Of a stretch of 64,000 nt of DNA, positions 1-9,417 are shown piece by piece. Source of the stretch: an uncultured Marinobacter sp. (lineage in GTDB: Bacteria; Pseudomonadota; Gammaproteobacteria; Pseudomonadales; Oleiphilaceae). Location: assembly GCF_947488835.1 (NCBI RefSeq), contig NZ_CANLBK010000001.1, positions 372,001-436,000 on the forward strand. Reading direction: 5' to 3'. The position numbers and the translations under genes are program-made. Under the pieces are notes generated by a model. It worked only from the letters and a program-made list of their open reading frames with translations, was not told the DNA's origin and ran no database searches. Each line of letters begins with the position of its first letter. Within the stretch, counting starts at the first letter, position 1.

Positions 1-200
1 AGGGTTGATCATTTGTGCATCCCCGATCAAGTCTCGTGGAGTAGTCCTTCGCATTCAGTTACCAAAATCATGGCAGGCAAAGGAATCCATTGTTCGCAAG
101 TGATAATGTGAGGCAGGGATCTGTTAGCCTGCAACAATTACACTTGCCTGATTGGTCGCCAAGTCGGCTATGGAATTTTAATACTTAAAGGAATAACTCA

Positions 201-803
201 ATGAAATTAGTGAAATCACCATGGGTGCTGGCGTTGGCTATTACGGCACATGCATCAGCACATGCTGTCGAGTCTCGTCCTGCCTACATGGGCATCTCAC
301 TGGGGCAAGCCACAGTAGAGGATTTTTGTGATGGGTCTGAAACAAGGTGTGATGACAGTGCTCCAACACTTCGTGTCTATGGTGGAACAGAGCTTAATAG
401 CTTTGTGAACCTGGAGTTCGGGTACCGTTATGCTGATGATGTTGAGGCGTCGGGTGTGTTTAATGGAGTGGGCGTTGCTGTGGCTGTTAGCGGCCATTTC
501 GTTGATACCACATTGCAGCTTGGTATGCCTGAAAAAGGTCCCTTCAAACTGTTCACAAAGGCCGGTTTATTGTTTTGACGGCTCAACTATGAGGCAGCTG
601 CCAGCAATGGCTTTATGACCGTATCAGAGAGCGACAGCGATAGCGGTGTCGCTTTTAGAACCGGGTTGGGCGTTAGCTACGACGTCTCTGACACTCTTCG
701 TTTGCGGGCTGACTGGGACTATCTGGTAAATGTTGGTGATGAAGATGAACTGGGGCAGACCGACATCAATGTCTTCAGCATAGGGCCTGAATTCCGGTTC
801 TAA
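201..803 (+). pseudogene. Outer-membrane beta-barrel protein interrupted by an in-frame TGA
   Basis: Seen: one reading frame runs from the ATG at 201 to the TAA at 801-803 and is broken only by a TGA at 576-578 (codon 126). The first part starts with a signal peptide (MKLVKSPWVLALAITAHASA) and carries alternating barrel strands (TLRVYGGTELNSF, VNLEFGYRYA). The part after the stop (VAFRTGLGVSYDVS, INVFSIGPEFRF) supplies the last strands and the terminal Phe typical of outer-membrane proteins. Both halves are in the same frame, so one base change (most simply TGG to TGA) explains the break; there is no frameshift. Length without the stop would be 200 aa, usual for an eight-stranded OmpA-like barrel. 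Inference: a recent nonsense mutation, or a sequencing error. The product as read would lack its C-terminal strands and should not assemble. The exact subfamily is not recognised. Confidence 0.8.
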
Positions 804-840
804 GAGCTGGGGGCACTTTAAAATACGGAATCCTGAGCAA

Positions 841-1734
841 ATGAACCCACACATATTGGCAGCCATTTTGGCTGCCGTTTTTATGGGCACCATCGGGGCG
901 ATTTCTATCTACGCCGATGTCAGTGCCGAAACGGTTACGTTTTATCGTCTGTTTATCGGTGCAGTCTTGATGGCTGGCTTTCTTCTGGTTACTGGCCAGA
1001 AAGATAAAATGCTTACTTGGCCCGGCATTAAGGTTCTGGTGACGGGTGGGTTCCTGGCAGGGTTTGTGGTTTTCTATATTGTAGCGCTGAGCTATACGAG
1101 CATGGCCAACGCTGTGATGTTGCTCTACCTGGCGCCTGTAACCGCGTCTGTTACTGCGCACTTCTTTATGGGCGAGCGGCTAACAGGCTCCAGCACTGCA
1201 TTGATTGGAGTGGCGTTGTTTGGCTTCGCGATGATGATGGAGTTTAACTTCAGTCTCTCGGGGCGAAAGGAAGAGGCAGTGGGCCTGTTCTACGCACTGT
1301 GTGCCATGCTTTGCTATGCCGCGTTTATCGTCACAAACCGGCTGATTCCCGAACGGGTGCATGTACTGACACGCAGCGGCTACCAAATGCTGGTCGGCGC
1401 TCTGTGCATACTGCCTTTTATGCTGCAGCAAGGTGACAGCATTGTTGGCGCGCAGTGGGGATGGTTGGTTACAGCAGGTGTTGTTCCGGGGTTCCTGGCC
1501 ATTATGTTAGCGGTTGTTGCCTTGAGAGCACTTCCAACGGCGACTTATGGCACCTTGGCTTATCTGGAGCCAATTACTGTTGTTGCACTCGGGTGGGTCC
1601 TATTTAATCAGAGCCTGAACACGCTGCAGATGTCTGGCTGTACGTTAATTATCGTGTCGGGCGTTATTCAAGCAGTGTTGTCGCAAAGAGCCTCTCGCTT
1701 CTCTCTACCTGAGTTGGGCGTGGAGGCGCGCTGA
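841..1734 (+). CDS. EamA/DMT-family transporter
   Basis: A 297-residue protein made almost wholly of hydrophobic segments, fitting the ten-helix drug/metabolite transporter fold built from two EamA halves. The first half begins at the N-terminus (ILAAILAAVFMGTIGAISIY) with the family's early segment VTFYRLFIGAVL. The second half begins near residue 150 (AVGLFYALCAMLCYAAFIVT) and carries the usual late segment ATYGTLAYLEPITVVALGWV. Family members export amino acids, metabolites or drugs across the inner membrane; the substrate cannot be read from sequence. The gene starts 37 bp after the broken barrel gene and no strong Shine-Dalgarno precedes the ATG. The thioesterase gene follows 45 bp later on the same strand. 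Confidence 0.88.
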   Translation: MNPHILAAILAAVFMGTIGAISIYADVSAETVTFYRLFIGAVLMAGFLLVTGQKDKMLTWPGIKVLVTGGFLAGFVVFYIVALSYTSMANAVMLLYLAPVTASVTAHFFMGERLTGSSTALIGVALFGFAMMMEFNFSLSGRKEEAVGLFYALCAMLCYAAFIVTNRLIPERVHVLTRSGYQMLVGALCILPFMLQQGDSIVGAQWGWLVTAGVVPGFLAIMLAVVALRALPTATYGTLAYLEPITVVALGWVLFNQSLNTLQMSGCTLIIVSGVIQAVLSQRASRFSLPELGVEAR

Positions 1735-1779
1735 AAGGTATTATCGCTCATCTTATTTTGACAACAACAAGGACCAATC

Positions 1780-2592
1780 ATGATTGAAGCGCTATTTCGG
1801 CGTGAAGGAGATTTTTATATCCCAACGCCTTCGAGCCGAGGCCCCTGGAGCCCGCAGCACCTGCATGGTGGGCCTGTGGTGGGTTTGATGGCGCATGCCA
1901 TGGAACATGCGTCGGATAATGCCAGTTTGAACCTGGCGAGGCTTACAGTGGATCTGTTAAGGCCTGCGCCGGATGCGCCCTTAACGGTGACCACTCGGTT
2001 GGTGCGCGGCGGCTCGCGACTTCAAATACTTGAGGCATCGTTACTGGCTGGCGATACCAAGGTCGCGCGCGCAAGTGCGCTTTTTCTGGCGCACAGTGAG
2101 GCCGTCGTTCCGGAATACGGTCGCTTTTCGCCTGCAGAGTACGAACCTCCCACAGGGCCTGTTGACGTAAACATTTCGGATGCAGCAGGTTGGACAAATC
2201 AATACAGCCCGGTGGGGCTGCACAGCACAGCAAAAGCCGTGCTCATTGATGGTGTTCACGCTAAGGGACAGGGCATTGCATGGATGAAACTGCCGGTACC
2301 CGTTGTGGAGGGTGTTGAAACCAGCCCTGGTGTTATGGCCGCAACGCTTTGCGATTTTGGTAACGGTGTAGGCCAACTGAGCTTGGGTGGTGGTGTGGGA
2401 TGCATCAATGCCGACGCAACCCTTTATCTTCATCGTATGCCAGTGGGTGAGTGGTTGGGTCTGGATGCTCGCAGCCGTATGCAAGATACAGCAGTTGGCT
2501 TGGTTGAAACGACGTTGTTCGATCGCCAGGGACCGGTGGGCAAAGTTATGCAGACTATCCTTCCCATGAGAATGCCAGGGGTTGAGGGCTAG
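1780..2592 (+). CDS. TesB-like acyl-CoA thioesterase family protein
   Basis: A 270-residue cytoplasmic protein of the double-hotdog thioesterase family. The N-terminal hotdog carries WSPQHLHGGPVVGLMAHAME (about residues 23-45) followed by LARLTVDLLRPAP and the strand pair LTVTTRLVRGGSRLQILEAS. The second half has LGLDARSRMQDTAVGLVETT followed by LFDRQGPVGKVMQTIL, the usual C-terminal hotdog ending. Members hydrolyse acyl-CoA esters; the chain length is unknown. An AAGGA sits 6 bases before the ATG. It ends at a strong hairpin shared with the convergent peptidase gene. Confidence 0.8.
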   Translation: MIEALFRREGDFYIPTPSSRGPWSPQHLHGGPVVGLMAHAMEHASDNASLNLARLTVDLLRPAPDAPLTVTTRLVRGGSRLQILEASLLAGDTKVARASALFLAHSEAVVPEYGRFSPAEYEPPTGPVDVNISDAAGWTNQYSPVGLHSTAKAVLIDGVHAKGQGIAWMKLPVPVVEGVETSPGVMAATLCDFGNGVGQLSLGGGVGCINADATLYLHRMPVGEWLGLDARSRMQDTAVGLVETTLFDRQGPVGKVMQTILPMRMPGVEG

Positions 2593-2642
2593 TGGGTTCG
2601 CCTCTTTTATTCAAACATTCTTGAGTGCACGGTATCGGGTTT

Positions 2643-2678
2643 AAGGAAGGGCCAATCTTGAAAGCGGCCCTTCCTTTT
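2643..2678 (+). terminator. Rho-independent terminator after the thioesterase gene
   Basis: Perfect 11-bp arms (AAGGAAGGGCC at 2643-2653, GGCCCTTCCTT at 2666-2676) with a 12-base loop, running into TTTT. It lies between two convergent genes and may also slow transcription from the right. Confidence 0.85.
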
Positions 2679-2697
2679 GGTTCTTATACCGGAATCA

Positions 2698-4320
2698 CTA
2701 CTTGATCCACTTATCACCCCAATGGGTAATGTCGTGCTTTTGTTCCACCTGCAGTGAGCGTGCGTTTGCTGCAGGTTGCGCGTCTTCGGCTTGCGCAATT
2801 TCCCTGTCGATCACCCTTGTTGAAAGTGACAGCCAGCTGGTAACGAACGCTGCTGCGTCACCATGGATCTCCAGTGCCAATTCATCAACGTTGGTGATGT
2901 CGTCACAGGCTGCGTGATAGCAGGGATCGTATGAGATGCCTGCTTCGCCGCCAAACTTGGCCGCCTGTTCTTCGGTTTTTATTCCTTCAGCACCCGTAAA
3001 CAGTCCTCCAAAGGCTATGCCGGCCTCAAAGAACTGAGCGTAGTCGGAGCGAAAGCTGATCTCAGTACCTTCAGATGCAATGCCCCGCAGATTGAAGTAC
3101 TTCTCAAAAAGCGCCTCAGTGGCAGCCGAGCCCGGGGGGCCAGCAAGCTCAAAATCAGAGCCATCGCCATCGTAGATAAAATTCCCGAAGTTGGGCGAAC
3201 CAATCATGTCGTAGTTCAGGTACACCTTGATTTTATCCTGCTCTTCCTGAGACAGGTTGTTCACGTAAAACGTTGAGCCCACGAGGCCCGCCTCTTCAGC
3301 ACCCCACCAGGCGAAGCGAACCTGGTTGCGGGGATGTGCCCGCTTCATTTGCAGGGCTAGCTCAAGTAAAGCCGCACTGCCAGATCCGTTGTCGTTTATA
3401 CCGGCGCCTTCAAACACGGAGTCAAGGTGCGCGCCGGTCATTATTACGTTGTCTGCACTGCCGCGGCGAGTTTGGGTTATTACGTTGAAGGTTTCTGTTT
3501 GCTCTCTGACCACGTTAGCGACGACTCGTAACGCCAGATCTGGTTGGTCGGCCCAGCTTGCGCCTATATCGTAGGTTGTAAATACAACGGGTATGCCACC
3601 AGCGTAATCGTCGCCGAGAGTGGCATTCAGCAAGCCTTTGCGGTCGTCGGTATTGCCCTGGTTAAAAATAACCACGCCATGGGCACCGGCATTAGCAGCA
3701 TTAGTCGCTTTCTGTCCAAAACTACAGGCGCCACGCTGGATAACAGCAATTGAGCCTGCCAGAAAGCTGGTAAAATCCTCCGCTTCGCAGCCGCTTGTCG
3801 ATGTGTTGTCGGGGCCGAGCTGAACATCGACAGGCACCGCAGTACCTGATACATCACCGGGTTCAGTTTGCGATAGGTAGGTGAAATCTTCGTCCCATAC
3901 ATAATTCACCGGAGTGGGTGCAGTGGCTTGTAAAACCCCATCCCCGGCGGAGTAGTATGCGTTGAATGGGAAGGGTTGGATTGCGACTTCGTACCCGGCG
4001 CTCTCCAGTGTGGTTTTGATGTAATCAACCGACGCCTGGTATCCGGGCAGCCCGGCGGCGCGGTTACCATCGTTGGCTTGAGCGATGCCATAGAGCATAT
4101 CCAGATGATACTGAATGTTGCTGGCTTGCATACAACGAGGCAGGCCGAGTGGCGTACTGTTGAGAATGCCAAATCGGCACTCGAAGGGACTCAGGTGGCC
4201 AGGGCTCCAAAATGAATTATAAAGGTCGGCGTTGGATTTGTTGCTTGGGCCGGCTAAAGCAGTTGTCGCAAATAAAACAGATCCTATCGCCAGGGTGCGG
4301 CTAACAGTGTAGATGTTCAT
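2698..4320 (-). CDS. Secreted M28-family zinc aminopeptidase with PA domain
   Basis: The ATG at 4320 is chosen because GGAGAA sits 5 bases before it and the product then opens with a signal peptide (MNIYTVSRTLAIGSVLFATT, cleavage after ALA); the frame stays open 59 codons further upstream with no secretion signal there. The 540-residue protein has a protease-associated (PA) insert at about 155-270 (SIAVIQRGACSFGQKA) and an M28 catalytic domain at about 280-520. Metal and catalytic residues are in place: His298 and Asp300 in AHLDSV, Asp310 in GINDNGSG, Glu342-Glu343 in WWGAEEAG, Asp371 in NYDMIG and His469 in CYHAACDD. Such enzymes trim N-terminal residues from peptides outside the cell or in the periplasm. 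The type II secretion genes 8 kb away make export through that machine possible, but this is inference. Confidence 0.9.
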   Translation of the reverse strand: MNIYTVSRTLAIGSVLFATTALAGPSNKSNADLYNSFWSPGHLSPFECRFGILNSTPLGLPRCMQASNIQYHLDMLYGIAQANDGNRAAGLPGYQASVDYIKTTLESAGYEVAIQPFPFNAYYSAGDGVLQATAPTPVNYVWDEDFTYLSQTEPGDVSGTAVPVDVQLGPDNTSTSGCEAEDFTSFLAGSIAVIQRGACSFGQKATNAANAGAHGVVIFNQGNTDDRKGLLNATLGDDYAGGIPVVFTTYDIGASWADQPDLALRVVANVVREQTETFNVITQTRRGSADNVIMTGAHLDSVFEGAGINDNGSGSAALLELALQMKRAHPRNQVRFAWWGAEEAGLVGSTFYVNNLSQEEQDKIKVYLNYDMIGSPNFGNFIYDGDGSDFELAGPPGSAATEALFEKYFNLRGIASEGTEISFRSDYAQFFEAGIAFGGLFTGAEGIKTEEQAAKFGGEAGISYDPCYHAACDDITNVDELALEIHGDAAAFVTSWLSLSTRVIDREIAQAEDAQPAANARSLQVEQKHDITHWGDKWIK

Positions 4321-4603
4321 TTGAGTTCTCCAATCCCGGGAGGTTTTTTGTTTGGCCCGGTGGTACCGGGCTATCAGGACAGGGCGCCTGAGTTGTGAAA
4401 AAACAGGCTCCTGGGCACCACTGCTTCCTTCGATGCCAGCCATAAGCCTAGTTCGGACTATTGTGTCTCGCCAGATGAGAAACATTACAAAAAACATCGT
4501 TGTTTGATAGACATGTCGCTGATAAAAGAGTGTTTATCCTGTGCGTTAGTGAGCACAGTTAAGGTTTCCACATAGACCAGACGCTACCTCGAAGGGGCTT
4601 CTA

Positions 4604-6163
4604 ATGAAAAAACATAGCTTACTTGCAGTCGCCATTGCGTTTACGCCGCTAAGTGCACAGGCAGACATCACGGCGGCCACTTTGTATCCATCCCACGCCG
4701 AACTTACCTGGCTGGAGAGCGATCAGGTAAATGCTGGCGTGGGCATTGTTGAAGTCGGTGGCTTACCGGTCAGTTTGCAGGATCAGAGCCTTCAGGTACT
4801 GCTTGAAGGGAGCACTGGAGCGCAGATCCAGCAGGTGCAGATCAGCAGGGTGGAGCAGGCAGAGTTTGTAGCCGGAGAAACCCGCAGGCTTCAGGATGAG
4901 TTGGCTGTTGTGAGCGCGCGAATTCAAGCCCAGGAGGATTTGATTAAAGCCTGGAACCAACAGGTAACCCTTGCCAGCAAAGCCGCAGAACTGCCCCATG
5001 AGTTGAAGGCTTCAGAATTGAACGACATGGCCGCTGCGCTGAAGGATACAACCCAGAAAGCACTGTCAGCGATCCGGACTATCCGGTCGGAAATGACCGG
5101 CGATATTGCTTTGAGAGATCGTTTGATGCGGGATCTTGCACAAATTAAACAAGGCGCCAAGGCCACCAAGAAGGTGCGTGTGCACTATCAGGCACCCGTG
5201 GTTGGCGAGCTCCAGGTAAAGCTGACGTTTCAAACGTCGGAGGCCAGCTGGCGCAGCGAATACAGTGCACGCCTGACATCCGAGCTGGAAGGGAAGGCGG
5301 GGGGCGAAGTAGCCCTTGAACATCTTGCAGTAGTGCAGCAATCAACAGGCATCGATTGGGAAGGAGTAGAGCTGAACCTTGCCACGGCCAATGCCCGCAG
5401 GGGAACTGCGATGCCGCCACTGTATTCCTGGGTTGTCAGCCCAGAGCCACCGGAGGTCTATAGTACGAAATCCTTAGCGCGCTCAGCTGATATGCAGGCT
5501 GAGATGGTAATGGGTAGCCCGGCTATTGTGGAACGCCAAAGTACCTTCACCCAGAGTTATCGCCTGCCCCAGCCGGTAGATGTTCCCAGTGGTAATTCTG
5601 GTCAGCGCTTGACGGTCGCCGAACACCGTATTCCTGCAGACGTTGCTACCTGGACTGCACCGGTTATGAACCCAACCGGCTACCTGCACGCCACCGGCAT
5701 ATTCACTTCCGAGGCTCCGATACCCGCAGGGCGAGTCACTCTATACCGGGATGGCCAAAGTGTAGGAGAAAGCCATCTGCCGGAACTGACTGACGGCGAG
5801 GAACTAACCCTGGGGTTCGGGGTGGATGAAGGTATTCGTGTGGCGGTGGTGAATGAGCTTGAGCGCACAGGGGAAGAGGGTGTGTGGAAGAGCGAAAATG
5901 TTCAGCGTCGACAAAATCGGTTTGAGATCACCAATCATCATTCGAAGGCAGTAAAAGTCCGTGTTTTTGATCGGATGCCTGTATCACAGAAAGACATTCT
6001 GACTGTTAAGCCCCTTGAAATAAGCGAACCGGTGCAACGGGATGTTGAGGATAAAAAAGGCGTTTTGGCATGGGATCGTGAGGTGCCAGCGGGTGGGACG
6101 GTTAATGTAAAATCCGGATTTGAGATTCGTGTACCTGAAGGAACCGAACTGCCACGAATCTAA
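4604..6163 (+). CDS. MuiA-family (mucoidy inhibitor A) DUF4139 protein
   Basis: A 519-residue exported protein: signal peptide ending at AQA (residues 1-20), an N-terminal DUF4140-like beta domain (ITAATLYPSHAELTW onward), a long helical, probably coiled-coil stretch at about 85-165 (RRLQDELAVVSARIQAQEDL), and a C-terminal DUF4139 beta domain that ends in the family signature TNHHSKAVKVRVFDRMP, EISEPVQRDVEDKKGVLAWD and SGFEIRVPEG. The family is named from a Rhizobium gene affecting mucoid growth; its biochemical role is not established. It is read divergently from the M28 peptidase across 283 bp, which hold no other gene and must contain both promoters. Confidence 0.82.
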   Translation: MKKHSLLAVAIAFTPLSAQADITAATLYPSHAELTWLESDQVNAGVGIVEVGGLPVSLQDQSLQVLLEGSTGAQIQQVQISRVEQAEFVAGETRRLQDELAVVSARIQAQEDLIKAWNQQVTLASKAAELPHELKASELNDMAAALKDTTQKALSAIRTIRSEMTGDIALRDRLMRDLAQIKQGAKATKKVRVHYQAPVVGELQVKLTFQTSEASWRSEYSARLTSELEGKAGGEVALEHLAVVQQSTGIDWEGVELNLATANARRGTAMPPLYSWVVSPEPPEVYSTKSLARSADMQAEMVMGSPAIVERQSTFTQSYRLPQPVDVPSGNSGQRLTVAEHRIPADVATWTAPVMNPTGYLHATGIFTSEAPIPAGRVTLYRDGQSVGESHLPELTDGEELTLGFGVDEGIRVAVVNELERTGEEGVWKSENVQRRQNRFEITNHHSKAVKVRVFDRMPVSQKDILTVKPLEISEPVQRDVEDKKGVLAWDREVPAGGTVNVKSGFEIRVPEGTELPRI

Positions 6164-6171
6164 ACTCTGAG

Positions 6172-6203
6172 TTCCAAGGGTGCGTGCAAACGTGCCCTTG
6201 GAA
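6172..6203. terminator. Hairpin terminator between convergent genes
   Basis: Perfect 9-bp arms TTCCAAGGG (6172-6180) and CCCTTGGAA (6195-6203) between the MuiA-like gene and the convergent kinase gene. No clear T-run on either strand, so termination strength is uncertain. Confidence 0.6.
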
Positions 6204-6216
6204 TACTGGATCAAAT

Positions 6217-7776
6217 CTACTTCGGGTAACCGGTAATATCCCGAATTTTCTGATACAACGGTTGCAATTGCGGATACATGCGCAGGTACACCTCCGAATA
6301 TAGCCTTTCGTAGAGATCGCGTGCTTCAGGGTTGGGGTGAAACACGTCCCCAACTCGGGTCATGGCAGCAACTGCAGTTTCAAAATCCGGGTGTAAACCA
6401 AGCCCAACGGCAGCATCTATGGCCGCTCCCAACCCTGAGGTTTCATAGGTGTGAGGGCGCTCGGCGGGTAGGCCGAATACGTCTGCCGTTAGCTGCATGG
6501 CGGCGTCGCTCTGGGAGCCGCCGCCCGCTACTCGAAGCTTGGTTATCTTGATGCCACTGCGCTTTTCGATTTTCTCTTTGCCTTCCCTAAGCGCGTATGC
6601 CAAGCCTTCCAGAATTGCCCTGTAGATATGCGAGCGGGTGTGGACGTCACCAAAACCGATAATAGAGCCTTTGGCTTCTGGCCCAGGCTGGCGGACGCCA
6701 GGCGACCAATAGGGCTGTAACATCAACCCCATGGAACCCGCAGGTACGGATTGAACCAGCTCATCAAACAGTTCTTCAGGCTCTATGCCGCGTTTTTCAG
6801 CAATTTCCCTTTCCCGCAAACCGAATTCCCGCTTGAACCAGCTCACCATCCAGAAGCCACGGTATATCATGACTTCTGTGGAGTAGTGGCCAGGCCGTGC
6901 AGAAGGGTAGGGCGGCATCAGTTTAACCGGCTCCACATACTTCTTATTTGTCGCATTGATGGTGGCCGTTGTGCCGTAGCTCATGCAGCCAACGTCGGGA
7001 GTCAGGCCACCGGAGCCGAGAATCTCACACGCTTTATCCGAAGCCGCAGCAATCACCGGTAAGCCTTGCCGGAGACCCAGATGGACAGCTGCCTCTGACG
7101 TGAGATGGCCCAGGGTAGCGCCGGGACTTACGAGGTCTGGCAGCATGGATCTTTTAACGGGCATGGTGCCCCACTTAAAGTCCCGCTTGGAAGCCCATTG
7201 GTGTTTTTTATAATCAAATGGCAGGTAGCCCACTTGGCTGCCAGTAGAATCCCGAAACTCGCCGGTTAAGCGGTAGTTCAAGTACCCGGACAACAGAAGA
7301 AAATGCCGGGTTTTTTTCCAGACTTCCGGTTGATTCTGGGATATCCAGTTAGCCTGCGTGTTTTCGCGGAAGCGTTTGACTGTGTCTTCAAGTCGCGCCA
7401 GTTTAAAGACCCATCCCCAGAGGCCTTTAATCGGGCCATCAACCCTGGCATGGCGCTGATCCAACCATATAATCGCCGGGCGTAGCGGTTTGCCATGCTC
7501 ATCAAGGTTAATCACCGTGCCACGCTGTGTGGTGACGGAAATCCCAACAATTCTGTCTGGGGATACGTCTGTGGAAGACCAAAGCTCAACGCAGGCTTTG
7601 CCGAGGCTTTCCCAGAAATACTCAGGGTGCTGCTCTGCCCAGCCAGGCTGTTCGGAGAAGTACGGCTCGATCTCTTGCCGGCCCTTTGCAATCAGATTGC
7701 CCTTGGTGTCGAAGAGCAGTGCGCGAACGCTTTGAGTGCCGTTATCAATGGCCAGAATCAACGGGTCAGACTGCAT
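6217..7776 (-). CDS. FGGY-family carbohydrate kinase
   Basis: The ATG at 7776 is preferred: it follows a GGAGC and overlaps the end of the upstream dehydrogenase gene by 11 bp, and the product (519 aa) then starts directly at the first ATP-binding strand, LILAIDNGTQSVRALLFD. Other family marks are TTQRGTVINLDEHGKPLRPA, IIWLDQRHA, the phosphate-binding loop region SYGTTATINATN, and near the C-terminus LRVAGGGSQSDAAMQLTADV with ETSGLGAAIDAAVGLGLH. FGGY kinases phosphorylate polyols or sugars; glycerol, glyceraldehyde, erythritol and xylulose are all possible here. Its place in an operon with glycerol-3-phosphate dehydrogenase suggests glycerol or dihydroxyacetone, but it is clearly different from ordinary GlpK and the substrate is inferred. 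Confidence 0.88.
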   Translation of the reverse strand: MQSDPLILAIDNGTQSVRALLFDTKGNLIAKGRQEIEPYFSEQPGWAEQHPEYFWESLGKACVELWSSTDVSPDRIVGISVTTQRGTVINLDEHGKPLRPAIIWLDQRHARVDGPIKGLWGWVFKLARLEDTVKRFRENTQANWISQNQPEVWKKTRHFLLLSGYLNYRLTGEFRDSTGSQVGYLPFDYKKHQWASKRDFKWGTMPVKRSMLPDLVSPGATLGHLTSEAAVHLGLRQGLPVIAAASDKACEILGSGGLTPDVGCMSYGTTATINATNKKYVEPVKLMPPYPSARPGHYSTEVMIYRGFWMVSWFKREFGLREREIAEKRGIEPEELFDELVQSVPAGSMGLMLQPYWSPGVRQPGPEAKGSIIGFGDVHTRSHIYRAILEGLAYALREGKEKIEKRSGIKITKLRVAGGGSQSDAAMQLTADVFGLPAERPHTYETSGLGAAIDAAVGLGLHPDFETAVAAMTRVGDVFHPNPEARDLYERLYSEVYLRMYPQLQPLYQKIRDITGYPK

Positions 7777-9403
7777 GCTTTGGCTCCGAACGTCCCGGAA
7801 GGGAGTAGGCTTCACCCCAAATCGCAAGATATCTCGCTTCTTCGGCACGCCACTGGTCGTCATCCCAGTTAAGAGTGCTTTGGCAATGCAGCTTCAAGGC
7901 GGGTAGCAGTGCTTTGCCACCTTCGGGAACGATCAGCCCAAGCCGGGTGCGGCGAAGCATAAGATCATCCAGATGTTTTACGTCTTCCTGCGAACACGCC
8001 CATGTAAGCTCGGCCCAAAGGAGTTCGCCCGGAACCGAGGCAGAACCACTATTGTCGCTTACAGGCGTATCCGGGCCGCTCTGAAGCACAGTGGCCAGAT
8101 CCGCGCCGTAAAAGCCGGTAAGACGCTGCCAATTCTGATGGCTAATGCTGTCTGGCTTTGGCGGTGCAAGTGTTGGCCTGAATACCGGGTCTTTCTCTGC
8201 GCGCAATGGTTCGTCGCTGCCCAAGCCCCGGGTAAGAGCTTCTCTCGCTATGAGGCGAAAGGTAGTGAGCTTGCCGCCGGCAATACTGATCAAGCCTTTA
8301 TCTACGCGGAACTCGTGCTCTCGACTTTCTTTGGAAGGGGCTTTGGATGGCCCATTTGAGCCTGCTACCTTAGGCGTGGCTGTAACCACTGGCCTGACGC
8401 CTGCCCAAGTGGAGAGCACGTCATTTTTAGAGACAGCCGCACCCGGAAAAAGCCTGTTTGAAATGCGTAGCAGATAGTCGACTTCGTCAGCCGCAATGCG
8501 TGGCTCGATATCCAAGCTTTGCTTGTGGTCGAGATCTGTGGTCCCGAGCACTGTAGTGCCCGCCCACGGGAAGGCAAAAACAGGACGTTTGTCATCCGGG
8601 TGGAGCAGGGAAACAGTGCAGGATACGGGTAGGGTACTCCAGGGAAGCACCAAATGGCTGCCGCGAAGGGGCCGGATCGTCATCGGCTGTTCGCCGTTAT
8701 CGGATTGCTGTAGGCGGTCTGCCCAAACACCTGTGGCGTTGATGACCAAAGGCGTATCGACCGTAAAGGTGTTTACATCGTCTTCAGCTTGGAGTTCAAG
8801 CCCACTGACTTTTCCATCGGTGCGGAATACGCGCACGGCCTTAACGTAGTTGAGGCACCAGGCGCCGTCCTGGCGGGCTTCTGAAATCACTCGCTGTACA
8901 AGCCTGGCGTCGTCTGTGACTGCGTCGGTAAAGCCGCTGGCACCGGTTAGCTTTTGCATATTCAGGCCGGGCACCCATTGCATGGTTTCACCCGGAGTCA
9001 GCAAATGGCGGGATTTGGAGCGGGCTATCCAGTCGTAAACACGGAGCAGAATCTGAAACAGTCGGGGCCCGGGAAACTGGCGCTGAAAGTGGGGCATGAT
9101 AAAGCGCAGGGGATCAATCAGCCCCGGCGCTTCTGTCATCAACCGCTGGCGCTCGGTTACCGCATCGCGAGTCAGGCTGTATTGGCCGCTGCCAAGATAC
9201 CGCAGGCCACCGTGAACCATTTTCGAGGATCGGCTGGAGGTGCCCCAGGCAAAATCTTTTTGCTCAACCAACAGGGTTTTCAGTCCACTGCCAGCAGCTT
9301 CCCGTGCTATGCCTGCGCCTGTTATACCGCCCCCAATCACAACAACATCAAAGGCTTGAGGGCTACTCTTAAGTTCGCTTAGCAAGGCGTCTCGACGGTT
9401 CAT
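7766..9403 (-). CDS. FAD-dependent glycerol-3-phosphate dehydrogenase/oxidase (GlpD-like)
   Basis: A 545-residue flavoprotein. The FAD-binding Rossmann fold is at the start (VVVIGGGITGAGIAREAA), followed by the GlpD signature WGTSSRSSKMVHGGLRYL and, in the second half, AGVRPVVTA and GLISIAGGKLTTFRLIAREA. The family oxidises sn-glycerol-3-phosphate to dihydroxyacetone phosphate and passes electrons to quinone or oxygen at the membrane. The ATG at 9403 is chosen for the GGAG eight bases ahead of it; an alternative ATG at 9421 would overlap the upstream stop as ATGA but lacks a ribosome site. The gene lies between the alkyl-DHAP-synthase-like gene and the kinase, so it can feed DHAP to one or use the product of the other. 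Confidence 0.9.
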   Translation of the reverse strand: MNRRDALLSELKSSPQAFDVVVIGGGITGAGIAREAAGSGLKTLLVEQKDFAWGTSSRSSKMVHGGLRYLGSGQYSLTRDAVTERQRLMTEAPGLIDPLRFIMPHFQRQFPGPRLFQILLRVYDWIARSKSRHLLTPGETMQWVPGLNMQKLTGASGFTDAVTDDARLVQRVISEARQDGAWCLNYVKAVRVFRTDGKVSGLELQAEDDVNTFTVDTPLVINATGVWADRLQQSDNGEQPMTIRPLRGSHLVLPWSTLPVSCTVSLLHPDDKRPVFAFPWAGTTVLGTTDLDHKQSLDIEPRIAADEVDYLLRISNRLFPGAAVSKNDVLSTWAGVRPVVTATPKVAGSNGPSKAPSKESREHEFRVDKGLISIAGGKLTTFRLIAREALTRGLGSDEPLRAEKDPVFRPTLAPPKPDSISHQNWQRLTGFYGADLATVLQSGPDTPVSDNSGSASVPGELLWAELTWACSQEDVKHLDDLMLRRTRLGLIVPEGGKALLPALKLHCQSTLNWDDDQWRAEEARYLAIWGEAYSLPGRSEPKHAV

Positions 9404-9417
9404 CGGGGGCGCTCCGC

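Noticed and set aside
1..200. Search for a tRNA or promoter in the first 200 bases
   Set aside because: No cloverleaf, and the only -35/-10 candidates have 19-base spacing; nothing supportable.
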